Below the pieces are notes generated by a model. It saw only the letters and a program-made list of their open reading frames with translations, searched no databases and had not been told where the DNA came from. Of a stretch of 64,000 nt of DNA, positions 1 to 9,400 are shown in pieces. Position 1 is the stretch's first letter. The number at the start of each line of letters is the position of its first letter. A program made the translations under genes and the position numbers. The stretch is from Candidatus Delongbacteria bacterium (GTDB lineage Bacteria > CAIWAD01). The stretch covers positions 124,001 to 188,000 of the forward strand of contig JACKCN010000005.1 of NCBI GenBank assembly GCA_020634015.1, read 5' to 3'.

Positions 1-3000
1 GCCGAAAGTGATGCCGTTCCATCCACCACTCAGGCCATCGTCCGCGGTGAAGACAATGGGGTCGCTGGCACTGCCCTGGGCAGTCAGCTGCCCTCGCCAG
101 GCATTGTTGTTGCCCGTATCGTAGCTGATGCGCAGGCTGGCGCCCGGGGCGAAGCGCAGTTCGCTGCCGGCGGTCAGGGTCAGGCGCGGATTGGCGGAGC
201 CGAAGACATATGTCGTGCCCGTGAATACCACCGGCTCGGAGTATCCGGCGATGTCAAGAGTCAGATCCCCTTCGACCTGACCCGTGTAGGCGACGCGGTT
301 CTCGCCATTGCCGGTGCGGGTCACGGCGCTCATCGCGGGCAATGGGCTGCCGCTCAGCAGGACCGAGAAGTCGGCGTTGTCGTGAATCGACAGGTTGGAG
401 AGCGCGGGATCGGTGGAGACCCCCAGCAGAAAAAGCCCCTCATCGGATGCGTCACGCAGTTCCAGGTTGGCGAGGGTGGCAGGCTGGGTGGTGTCGTGAA
501 GGGCCAGGTTGCGCGTGGCCATTTCGATGAGGCAATACTCCAGTTGGCAGGTCGCTCCCCCGGTGTCGGCGTTGCCCCCGAACTGCAGGCCATTCCAGCC
601 ACCACTGAGTCCGTTGTCGGCGGTGAACACGATGGGATCCAGGGCCGTGCCCACGGCGGTCAGCTGGCCGCGCCAGACATTGTTCTCTCCGGCGTCGTAG
701 CTGATGTTTAGCCGCGCCCCACTCATGAAGCGCAATTCGCTGCCGGCGGTCAGGGTCAGGCGTGGGTTGGCAGGGCCGTATACATGGGTCGTGCCCGTGA
801 AAACCACCGGCTCGGAGTATCCGGCGATGTCAAGAGTCAGGTCTCCTTCGATCTGGCCCGTGTAGGCGACGCGGTCCTCGCCATTGCCGGTGCGGGTCAC
901 GCCGCTCATCGCGGGCAAGGGGCTGCCGCTCAGCAGGACCGAGAAGTCGGCGTTGTCGTGAATCGACAGGTTGGAGAGCACGGGATCGGTGGACACGCCC
1001 ATCAGGAAGAGTCCCTCATCGGATGCGTCACGCAGTTCCAGATTGGCCAGAGTGGCGGGCTGCGTGGTGTTGTGCAGGGCCAGATTGCGGGTGGCCTTCT
1101 CGATGAGGCAGTGCTCCAGTTGGCAGGTGGCTCCTCCCGTGTCGGCGTTGTTGCCGATCAGCAGGCCATTCCAGCCGCCGCTGAGACCGTTGTCGGCGGT
1201 GAACAGGATCGGGTCCAGGGCCGTGCCCACGGCGGTCAGCTGGCCGCGCCAGACATTGTTGTCTCCGGCGTCGTAGCTGATGGTGAGCCGCGCCCCACTC
1301 ATGAAGCGCAACTCGCTGCCGGCGGTCAGGGTCAGACGTGGGTTGGCGGAGCCATATACGAATGTCGTGCCGGTGAAGACCACGGGCTCCGGATACCCGA
1401 CGATATCAAGAGTCAGATCCCCTTCGATCTGGCCCGTGTAGGCAACCCGGTCTTCGCCGTTGCCGGTGCGGGTCACGCCACTCATCGCGGGCAGAGGGCT
1501 GCCACTCAGCAGGACCGAGAAGTCGGCGTTGTCGTGAATCGACAGGTTGGAGAGCACGGGATCGGTGGACACGCCCAGCAGGAAAAGCCCCTCATCGGAT
1601 GCGTCACGCAGTTCCAGATTGGCCAGAGTGGCGGGCTGGGTGGTGTTGTGCAGGGCCAGATTGCGGGTGGCCTTCTCGATGAGGCAGTGTTCCAGTTGGC
1701 AGGTGGCTCCTCCCGTGTCGGCGTTGTTGCCGATCAGCAGGCCATTCCAGCCCCCGCTGAGTCCGTTGTCGGCGGTGAACACGATGGGATCCAGGGCCGT
1801 GCCCACGGCGGTCAACTGGCCGCGCCAGGTGGTGTTCTCGCCCGAGTCGTAGCTGATGGTGAGCCGGGCACCGGTCCTGAAGCGCAGTTCACTGCCCGGA
1901 GTCAGGGTCAGGCGCGGGTTGGCGGATCCGTAGACGAATGTCGTGCCCGTGAAGACCACGGGTTCGGTGTAGCCCGCGATGTCAAGCGTCAGATCTCCCT
2001 GGATGTCGCCCGTGTAGGCGACCCGGTCTTCGCCGTTGCCGGTACGGGTCACGCCGCTCATCGCGGGCAGTGGGCTGCCACTCAGCAAAACCGAGAAGTC
2101 GGCGTTGTCGTGAATCGACAGGTTGGAGAGTACGGGATCGGTGGACACGCCCAGCAGGAAGAGCCCCTCATCGGATGCGTCACGCAGTTCCAGGTTGGCC
2201 AGAGTGGCGGGCTGGGTGGTGTTGTGCAGAGCCAGGTTGCGGTTGGCTTTCTCGATGAGGCAGTGCTCCAGCTGGCAGGTGGCTCCTCCCGTGTCGGCGT
2301 TGTTGCCGATCAACAGGCCATTCCAGCCGCCGCTGAGTCCGTTGTCGGCGGTGAACACAATGGGATCCAGGGCCGTGCCCACGGCGGTCAGCTGGCCTCG
2401 CCAGGTGGTGTTCTCGCCCGAATCGTAGCTGATGGTAAGCCGGGCACCGGTCCTGAAGCGCAGTTCACTGCCCGGGGTCAGGGTCAGGCGCGGATTGGCG
2501 GCGCCGTAGACGAATGTCGTGCCGGTGAATATCACAGGCTCGGAGTAGCCCGCGATGTCCAGCGTCAGATCGTCCTCGATGATGCCCGTGTAGGCGACGC
2601 GGTCCTCGCCATTGCCGGTGCGGGTCACGGCGTTCATGGCCGGCAATTGGCTGCCATTCAGCAGGACCGAGAAGTCGGCGTTGTCGTGAATCGACAGGTT
2701 GGAGAGCGCTGGATCGGTGGAGACTCCCAGCAGGAAGAGCCCCTCATCGGATGCGTCACGCAGTTCCAGGTTGGCCAGAGTGGCGGGCTGGGTGGTGTTG
2801 TGCAGGGCCAGGTTGCGGATGGCCTTCTCGATGATGGCGTGCTGAAATTGACTGGTGGAACCGCCCGTGTCGGCGTTGTTGCCGATCACGACGCCTTCCC
2901 AGCCACCGCTGTTGCCGTTGTTCGCCGTGAACAGGATCGGGTCCAGCGCCGTGCCCACGGCATGCAGTTCACCCATCCAGGCGACGTTCTCGTAGCCATT

Positions 3001-3170
3001 GTAGCTGATGAACAGGCCGGCACCGGGCTGGAAACGGACTTCCACTCCGGGTTCGATGGTCAATCGAGGGGCCGTGGATCCATAGACGTACAGGTCGCCC
3101 TGCACGATGTACGGGCTGCCGGCGAGGTTCCAGGTCGTATTGACGGTCAGGGTTCCGCCGGGCACCAGGG
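1..3170 (-). repeat. 576-bp (192-aa) in-frame tandem repeats
   Basis: The landmark gtgaatcgacaggttggaga starts at 382, 958, 1534, 2110 and 2686, exactly 576 bp apart each time. Identity between adjacent units is high over long stretches. The N-terminal unit (about 2600-3170) is the most diverged. The array continues past position 1. Such high identity implies recent duplication or gene conversion, and the copy number could be mis-assembled. Confidence 0.95.
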
Positions 3171-3240
3171 TGCTGGCCATGGCCAATGTTGGCAGAATGG
3201 CGCCCAGCAGGGCGAGCCGTCGAAGCATTGCAGGCGACAT
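1..3240 (-). CDS. Secreted tandem-repeat beta-helix-like protein, partial
   Basis: The reading frame is open from an ATG at 3240 to the window edge, giving at least 1080 codons with the C-terminus outside. A GGAGAG ribosome-binding site precedes the ATG. The N-terminus is a signal peptide (LRRLALLGAILPTLAMA, then STLVPGG). The rest is copies of a 192-residue unit with recurring phrases such as GNNADTGG, NLSIHDNADFSVLL and TRTGNGEDRVAYTG. Short beta-strand-like segments rich in N, G and T (LTIEPGVEVRF, DPILFTANNG) resemble right-handed parallel beta-helix or pectate-lyase-like surface proteins. Its function is unknown; adhesion or surface structure is an inference. No sorting tail is visible because the end is missing. 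An 823-codon plus-strand ORF over the same DNA is an antisense shadow. Confidence 0.85.
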   Translation of the reverse strand, partial: MSPAMLRRLALLGAILPTLAMASTLVPGGTLTVNTTWNLAGSPYIVQGDLYVYGSTAPRLTIEPGVEVRFQPGAGLFISYNGYENVAWMGELHAVGTALDPILFTANNGNSGGWEGVVIGNNADTGGSTSQFQHAIIEKAIRNLALHNTTQPATLANLELRDASDEGLFLLGVSTDPALSNLSIHDNADFSVLLNGSQLPAMNAVTRTGNGEDRVAYTGIIEDDLTLDIAGYSEPVIFTGTTFVYGAANPRLTLTPGSELRFRTGARLTISYDSGENTTWRGQLTAVGTALDPIVFTADNGLSGGWNGLLIGNNADTGGATCQLEHCLIEKANRNLALHNTTQPATLANLELRDASDEGLFLLGVSTDPVLSNLSIHDNADFSVLLSGSPLPAMSGVTRTGNGEDRVAYTGDIQGDLTLDIAGYTEPVVFTGTTFVYGSANPRLTLTPGSELRFRTGARLTISYDSGENTTWRGQLTAVGTALDPIVFTADNGLSGGWNGLLIGNNADTGGATCQLEHCLIEKATRNLALHNTTQPATLANLELRDASDEGLFLLGVSTDPVLSNLSIHDNADFSVLLSGSPLPAMSGVTRTGNGEDRVAYTGQIEGDLTLDIVGYPEPVVFTGTTFVYGSANPRLTLTAGSELRFMSGARLTISYDAGDNNVWRGQLTAVGTALDPILFTADNGLSGGWNGLLIGNNADTGGATCQLEHCLIEKATRNLALHNTTQPATLANLELRDASDEGLFLMGVSTDPVLSNLSIHDNADFSVLLSGSPLPAMSGVTRTGNGEDRVAYTGQIEGDLTLDIAGYSEPVVFTGTTHVYGPANPRLTLTAGSELRFMSGARLNISYDAGENNVWRGQLTAVGTALDPIVFTADNGLSGGWNGLQFGGNADTGGATCQLEYCLIEMATRNLALHDTTQPATLANLELRDASDEGLFLLGVSTDPALSNLSIHDNADFSVLLSGSPLPAMSAVTRTGNGENRVAYTGQVEGDLTLDIAGYSEPVVFTGTTYVFGSANPRLTLTAGSELRFAPGASLRISYDTGNNNAWRGQLTAQGSASDPIVFTADDGLSGGWNGITFG

Positions 3241-3926
3241 GTATCTCTCCTCTGATTTTTGCTGAATGGAAGTTCGTGAGCAAGATCCGTGCCCTGATCA
3301 GAGCTTCAAAACGCAAACTCTGTTTTGTCATCAACAATCATTCTTGACTCAATTGCAAGCGTTGCTGTGTCATGTGCGGGATTCTGCACAACAGGCTGCC
3401 GTGAACCGCTGCCATGCGATTGCGCGTCCGTTCCTGAGGGGCATGCTCCTTGATCCAGCAGCCAACCGACTGTCAGTGGCCTGAGCAAGGCGAAGCGGGG
3501 CTGAGCCTGTCGCGGTTCCGGGCCTCTGTCTGGGTGGATGCCGCTGGGTACTTCTCCCCAAGGCGGCAGGGTTTTCTGCCCGGACGAACCCTGACGGGCT
3601 CGGGTGTCTTCGTGGTGGCGGTGGGTCTTCCGTTCCTGTGGGGATGGACGTTGAGGCGGGCAAGCCGAAACCTGTGTCTCACGCCCGCACCTGGGCCCCC
3701 GGAGAGACAGAGCGACCAGAGCCCGCGGGTGGCAGTCCGCTCGATTCAGGGCCGTGCCCGGGCTGGCATGAGCTCACGATCACACGCGGTGTGACAGTGA
3801 CTCGCAGTGATCTCCAGCACCGTGACTGGGCAGGAACCTGTGGGATACTGCTTGAAAGCTTGATACTGGAGCCTGAATTCGCCACTGTTGTCGGCGGGTT
3901 CCCAGTCACACGTCTCCTGGAACATC
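3241..3926. other. Gene-less divergent spacer
   Basis: This 686-bp stretch lies between two divergently transcribed secreted-protein genes. The short ORFs within it have no signal peptide, ribosome-binding site or recognisable motif and overlap each other in several frames. It must hold promoters for both genes, but I could not assign convincing -35/-10 boxes. An AT-richer patch at 3310-3370 is the likeliest promoter region for the minus-strand gene. Confidence 0.5.
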
Positions 3927-6900
3927 ATGCGGGCCACACTTTTTCCGCTCCTCCTTGTTTTCCTTGCCTTGCACCCACGGGCAACCGCATCCACTCCATC
4001 ACCGGAATTGCAGGCAGCGCTGAACTCTCTGCCCGCAGACAGCACTCTGAGTGTGCTGGTGGAGGTGGGGGAGCCCTTTCCACTTCAGCAGCTGGAAGAG
4101 GATATCCTTCACCAGGGGGCCGGACGCCAGCAGCGTCACGAGCGTGTGGTGAGTGAACTGCAGGAGTGGTCGAAATCCCGGCAGAAGCCGCTTGTCGAGT
4201 GGCTCGAAGCGCGTCGTGCGTCTGGTGAGACGCTTGACTGGACGCCCTTCTGGATCACCAATGGTCTCCATCTCCGCGCAGGGCGCGAGCTGCTGGAGGA
4301 CCTGGCCCGACAACCGGGTGTGCGTCACATGGAGCTGGACCGGGCCATCGTCAATGCCAATCCGACAAGGAGTGACGGCGGAGGTACGCCATGGAACCGG
4401 ACACTCTCGCAGAGTCTTCTGGTGATTCATGCCCCCGAAGTCTGGCGACTGGGCTATTCGGGCGAGGGTCGGCTTGTCTGCAACATCGACACGGGTGTGG
4501 ACCTGAATCACAGTGCGCTGAATGCGAGCTGGCGCGGGCACCATGCCCCCGTCGCCGAATGTTTCTTCGATCCGGTGCTGGGGCAGGAGTTTCCCTACGA
4601 CACGCGCCAGCATGGCACACATACCATGGGCACGATGGTGGGACTCTCCAGCCTGACCGGAGACACCACCGGGGTAGCGTTCGGGGCCCAGTGGATCGCG
4701 GCAGCCGTTCTGGACCATCCCCAGGGCGAGGGTCTTGCGGGTACCGTTGCATTGGTTCTGCTGTCATTGCAGTGGGCTTGCGACCCCGATGGCGATCCGA
4801 TGACACTGGACGATGTGCCGGATGTGATCAACAACTCCTGGGGCATTCCCGATGCGGGTCTGGATGTGTGTGATCCATTCTACTGGAATGCGCTGGATGC
4901 CTGTGAGGCTGCGGGCACGGTCGTGATCTTCTCGGCCGGGAACAGTGGAATCGGGGGACTGCAGAATCCGGCGGCGCGAGCCAACACCCCCTATACCTCC
5001 TTCAGCGTGGGTGCGCTGGATGCCACAGACCCGGAGAATCTCCAGGTGGCCGATTTTTCCAGCCGGGGCCCCAGCCCCTGCACCCAGGACCCCGTCAATG
5101 CCATCAAACCGGAAGTCGCCGCACCCGGCGTGGCCATCCGCTCCTGCATACCCGGGGGTGGCTACAGTGACGAATGGAATGGCACATCGATGGCGGCACC
5201 CCATGTCTCGGGCATCGTGGCGCTGATGCGCCAGGTCAATCCCGAGCTGGATGTGATCACCATCAAGCAGATCCTGATGGAGACGGCGCTGGATCTTGCC
5301 CCGGCCGGCGAGGACAATCTGTCGGGACATGGTCTGGTCAATGCGCTGGCCTGCGTGCAGGCGGCACGGGAAGGCCATGGCATCGTGAGCGGTCTGGTTA
5401 CGGGCAACGGCCTGCCCCGAACCGCTTGGGTGGAGCTGCGGGACAGCGATCATCGAGTTGTCTGTGATGCAACGGGCCACTACAGCATCTCGCTTCCCGG
5501 GTCCGCGCACCATGATCTGCGCGCGGGATGTTTCGGGTTTCTGCCCCAGGACTTCGCCGTTGAATTTCTGGAAGACGAGCATCTGGTGCACGATCTGGAT
5601 CTGCTGCCGGCACCACACGCCACCTTCGCCGGGCTGGTGCTGACTGAAGAGGGCGAGCCCATCGAGGGCGCTCTGGTCGAGCTGGTGGACACACCCTTGC
5701 CTCCGGTGCTGAGTGATGTGGATGGCGGGGTGGAACTGCAGCTGCCCATCGGGTACTGGTTCACCGCGCGGATCCAGGCTCAATGCTTGTTGGAGCGGGA
5801 GCTTTCCTTCTTCTTCTCCGGTGACACGCTGGTGCAGGTCACGGTGGAAAGAAATCCAGCCTGCGAACCCACCGGACCGGATGCCATGGGTTACCGGATA
5901 TTCGATTCACTGGACGGACCCGGCTCTCCTGTTTTCGAATGGGAGAGCATCAGTGGGAACGGAGTCCGCCTCTTTCCCGATGAGTCCCGCAAGCACAGGG
6001 TGACCCTGCCCTTCAGCTACCGATTCCATGGTGTCCTGCAGCAGGACCTGATGATCTTCCATTCCGGCTATGTCACGCCCGGTGCACATGGCAATGATGT
6101 CAGCTACAACACATGCGTTCCATCGGGGACCGAGCCCAATGGCAGCGTGTACGCCATGTGGGACAATCTGAGGCTGGAGGATGGCGGAAGCCTGTTCTAT
6201 CGCCATCGCCCCGATCGGCATGATTTCGTGGTGCAGTACGATCAGATCCCCACCCAGTCGGGGACGCAGACCGCCAGTTTTCAATTGATCCTGCGCGATC
6301 CCGCATTCTGGCCCAGCGAGGGCGGGGAAGCCCAGTGGCTGGTGCACTACAACAGTCCGGTTCCTTCGACCTGCACCATCGGCATCGAGAATCCAACAGG
6401 TCTGCAGGCCCTGCAGTATGCCTGCAACGGCGAGCTTGATCCGCATGCCAATCCGCCGGGACCGGGCACAAGTCTGCTGTTCCTTTGGGGAGACGGCACT
6501 CCCACGGTGGTGGAAGGACGGATTCTGCGCGCCGATGATCAGCTGGCGATCGCCGGAGCCGAAATCAACGCGGGCGCAGCCACCATCCGGAGTGGCAGCG
6601 ATGGCGCGTATCGGCTGAACGTGCTCAGTGGAGAACTGAACCTGCGAGTCTCGGCGCGCGGGTATGCCCCGCTGGACACTCTGGTGGTCGTGCCCGGGGA
6701 AACCCCATTGGATCTGTCCCTGCAACCAGTTTCTCCCGCCACTCTGCAGGGGAGCGTCCGGGGGCCCGGGGGAGACGCTCTGGCCGGGGCCACCATCCGG
6801 ATTCAGGGCTCGCTGGACAGCATGCTGATCACCGACCTGAGCGGGCGCTACATTCTGGATGCCTGGGCAGGTGAGACACTGAGCATCGAAGCCAGTGCCC

Positions 6901-8675
6901 CGGGCATCGGTTCACTGTCGCACACACTGACACTGGAACACGACGACCGATTCGATTTCCAGCTGACCCAGAACCCGGCCTGGTTGCCCAGCGGTCCCGA
7001 TGCCTGGGGCTATCGGATCTTCGATGGCAATGATCTGGGCGGTCCCACGAGGCGCTGGTCGAGCATTGCCGGCCAGGGGACGCGCCTGACGCTGGAAGCG
7101 GACGGCTGCGCTCGACTGGCGGTACCCTTTGCCTGCAGCTTCTACGGGATCCCCTTCGACAGCCTCACCGTCAGCGAGCACGGCTATCTCACGCCCGGTC
7201 GCGGAATGTCCAGTGCCATCAATGGACCGATCCCGGGCTCACAACGTCCCAATGGCAGCATTTTCGCCCATTGGCGACGGCTTCGATTTGACCAGGCGGG
7301 AGCTCTCTGGGCCGAGTACAGCCCGGCGCACGGGGGGCTTGTGATCGAATTCGACCAAGTGGCCGTGACCTCCCAGACCGTCTCGTTCCAGATCATTCTG
7401 CTGGATCCGGAGTTGTCGGGGAATCTCGGCAGCGATAGTGATTTCCTTGTCCAGTACAAGGACCCGGGCAGTTTGAGCTTTACGGTCGGGATTGAAGATC
7501 CGGATGGGGCCACCGGTGTGCAGTATCAGCATGCGTACGTGCTCGCGGAAAGCGCAAGCCCCATCCAGGCGGGCAGCTGCCTGCTCTTCACGACAGACTC
7601 CCGGGGCCTTCTGGAGTGCGATGACGCCCAGCCTCCGCGAATCACGATCGAACCCCAGGGAGACCTGCTGCCGGGAGACAGCCCGCCGCCACTGTCGGTT
7701 GCCGTGGATGGCGCCTGTGGGCAATTGCATGTGGAGCTTGAAACACGACTGAATCAGCTTCCTTGGTCGCGAGTCACCATGGAGCACAAGGGACTGACAG
7801 CATATGAGGCACCCTTGCCCCAGAATCTTGAAGCGGGTGATCGTGTGGATTACCGTGTACTGGCGCGGGGACTTGAAGAAGGATCCACACCGGCAGTCAG
7901 TCCTGAGTATCACTTCTTCAGTCTTCCCTGGCAGATACTGTACCAGGAGTCCTTTGACGGGCAGGATCTGGGAGATTGTGAGCTGCTGCACGGTGACACG
8001 GAGCCCAACACCTGGGCTGCGGTCTGGCAGGGGCCCGTGCAGGGTTGGGCCGCCCGGGTCAGCGGGCTCAACGAAGGAGCCGGTGGGGCATTGCGTACTC
8101 CCCGGGTGGATGCGGGGCAGTCGCGGCATCCTGCCTTGAAATTCTGGCAGACACTGGTGGTGGACGGTAGTGTGTCCACGGCGACCCGGGCGACGGTCAG
8201 TCTGTCCACGGATGGGGGCGAGACTTATGATCACGAGCTGTTGGTGTGGGACAAACCGGAGGGTGTCCAGACCGACCCGCTGCAGCGGATCGGCAGTCAA
8301 TGGATCGAGCTGCCAGCCATCGCTGCCGAATGCGATGACGTGCGAATCGAGTTCCGCTTCCAGAACGATGCCTGGTCCAGCTGGACGGTGGATGAGATCC
8401 ATCTGTGTGACCTGATTCCGCTCAGTCCCCGGCTGGAGGTTCGCCACGAATCCGCCGGGCAGGTGTTGCTGCTTTCATGGCAGGCGGTGAATCAGGCCGT
8501 GGCGTACACCGTGGAGTTCGGCCAGACACCCACGGGGCCCTGGAGCCGGATCTGCGACACACACGATCTCTCGCTGCCCGTGTCCGTGCAGGGCAGCAGC
8601 GGGTTCTACCGGGTGCGGGCGCTGCTGGATCGTGACACTCCAACCGTCCTCGAGGATCTGCGGCCACTGCGCTGA
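3927..8675 (+). CDS. Secreted subtilisin-family (S8) protease, multi-domain
   Basis: A 1582-residue exported serine endopeptidase. The ATG at 3927 is chosen over an upstream TTG (3888) because it opens directly into a signal peptide (MRATLFPLLLVFLALHPRATA). A propeptide-like region of about 120 residues is followed by the catalytic domain with Asp in CNIDTGVDLNHSAL (~188), His in HGTHTMGT (~230), Asn in FSAGNSG, and Ser in NGTSMAAPHVSG (~421). Downstream are carboxypeptidase-regulatory-like beta domains, two copies of a GYRIFD-type domain (nt about 5877-6480 and 6992-7600), an Ig-like segment, a jelly-roll-like domain and an FN3-like C-terminus. No PNPFNP sorting tail is seen. It is a paralogue of the gene at 9401, with the same domain order. 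Substrate is unknown; extracellular protein degradation is inferred. Confidence 0.9.
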   Translation: MRATLFPLLLVFLALHPRATASTPSPELQAALNSLPADSTLSVLVEVGEPFPLQQLEEDILHQGAGRQQRHERVVSELQEWSKSRQKPLVEWLEARRASGETLDWTPFWITNGLHLRAGRELLEDLARQPGVRHMELDRAIVNANPTRSDGGGTPWNRTLSQSLLVIHAPEVWRLGYSGEGRLVCNIDTGVDLNHSALNASWRGHHAPVAECFFDPVLGQEFPYDTRQHGTHTMGTMVGLSSLTGDTTGVAFGAQWIAAAVLDHPQGEGLAGTVALVLLSLQWACDPDGDPMTLDDVPDVINNSWGIPDAGLDVCDPFYWNALDACEAAGTVVIFSAGNSGIGGLQNPAARANTPYTSFSVGALDATDPENLQVADFSSRGPSPCTQDPVNAIKPEVAAPGVAIRSCIPGGGYSDEWNGTSMAAPHVSGIVALMRQVNPELDVITIKQILMETALDLAPAGEDNLSGHGLVNALACVQAAREGHGIVSGLVTGNGLPRTAWVELRDSDHRVVCDATGHYSISLPGSAHHDLRAGCFGFLPQDFAVEFLEDEHLVHDLDLLPAPHATFAGLVLTEEGEPIEGALVELVDTPLPPVLSDVDGGVELQLPIGYWFTARIQAQCLLERELSFFFSGDTLVQVTVERNPACEPTGPDAMGYRIFDSLDGPGSPVFEWESISGNGVRLFPDESRKHRVTLPFSYRFHGVLQQDLMIFHSGYVTPGAHGNDVSYNTCVPSGTEPNGSVYAMWDNLRLEDGGSLFYRHRPDRHDFVVQYDQIPTQSGTQTASFQLILRDPAFWPSEGGEAQWLVHYNSPVPSTCTIGIENPTGLQALQYACNGELDPHANPPGPGTSLLFLWGDGTPTVVEGRILRADDQLAIAGAEINAGAATIRSGSDGAYRLNVLSGELNLRVSARGYAPLDTLVVVPGETPLDLSLQPVSPATLQGSVRGPGGDALAGATIRIQGSLDSMLITDLSGRYILDAWAGETLSIEASAPGIGSLSHTLTLEHDDRFDFQLTQNPAWLPSGPDAWGYRIFDGNDLGGPTRRWSSIAGQGTRLTLEADGCARLAVPFACSFYGIPFDSLTVSEHGYLTPGRGMSSAINGPIPGSQRPNGSIFAHWRRLRFDQAGALWAEYSPAHGGLVIEFDQVAVTSQTVSFQIILLDPELSGNLGSDSDFLVQYKDPGSLSFTVGIEDPDGATGVQYQHAYVLAESASPIQAGSCLLFTTDSRGLLECDDAQPPRITIEPQGDLLPGDSPPPLSVAVDGACGQLHVELETRLNQLPWSRVTMEHKGLTAYEAPLPQNLEAGDRVDYRVLARGLEEGSTPAVSPEYHFFSLPWQILYQESFDGQDLGDCELLHGDTEPNTWAAVWQGPVQGWAARVSGLNEGAGGALRTPRVDAGQSRHPALKFWQTLVVDGSVSTATRATVSLSTDGGETYDHELLVWDKPEGVQTDPLQRIGSQWIELPAIAAECDDVRIEFRFQNDAWSSWTVDEIHLCDLIPLSPRLEVRHESAGQVLLLSWQAVNQAVAYTVEFGQTPTGPWSRICDTHDLSLPVSVQGSSGFYRVRALLDRDTPTVLEDLRPLR

Positions 8676-9400
8676 GCAGGATGCTGCGGGTCTGGATTTC
8701 TCTCTGTGGCGCGCGCCCCATTTGTGTTCCGATGCCGGCAAAGAAAGTCCGCCCGGGCGTCAACGCGTCGCCATCGACTTCCGGCAGCGGCCTGGCCGGG
8801 AAACGGAACGGGCCCAGGGGGCGATGGGCGCGACCTAGCCTGCCGGTACACCCGTGACCAGAATCGCAGCGAGGCCAAGCATGCGCAGCGCTGGCTTCTG
8901 ACCTGCATGCGCCAGACTCCGGGTCCATTGCAAGGCACTCAGTCCGGCCCGGCCCACCATGTCCGTGCGGGGCAGTTGACTGGCGCGACTGCCGGACGGA
9001 GCCAAACCGGGACAGATGCTCATCTGCCGGGCCGCGCCCAGAACGACCGAGTGTCCCAACCATGCGGCACTGGACAGCCATGGGCATGGAAAGGAAATCG
9101 ATTCGGCACGAACGCGGTCGGCTGCCGGGACCAGACGCCTTCAAATGGACATGCACAAGTAGTTCGCTTTTCCGCTCACCCTGAAGAACGCGCAGCCAGA
9201 CATCGATCGTCCGTTTCAAATCATTGTTATTGTTTATCATGGCCTCGGCGGAGACTTGTTGGCCAGGTTTCGGGAATGTTTGCTGCTCCTATTTTTTTGT
9301 TTGCTTGAAGCCAAGGCTTCGCCATCCTGATAGCGTCGACCCAGCCTACAAGATTCACACACTGTCGCTTTTCCCATAACCTGTTCAACGAGGAGGCGTA
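8676..9400. other. Gene-less spacer between the two subtilase genes
   Basis: This 725-bp stretch has no ORF with a plausible start, codon bias and motif. AT-rich patches at 9215-9245 and 9288-9303 lie upstream of the strong ribosome-binding site of the next gene and probably include its promoter. No clear terminator hairpin follows the first subtilase gene. Confidence 0.45.

Noticed and set aside
784..3255. 823-codon plus-strand ORF
   Set aside because: It is antisense to the minus-strand signal-peptide/tandem-repeat protein, lacks a signal peptide or motif, and is kept open only by the repeat and codon bias.
8835..9059. 74-codon minus-strand ORF in the subtilase spacer
   Set aside because: It has no ribosome-binding site, no conserved motif and a hydrophobic stretch only at the extreme C-terminus.
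9305..9333. TTGAAG-17-TGATAG promoter before the second subtilase
   Set aside because: The -10 match is too poor to claim, and promoter consensus for this lineage is unknown.
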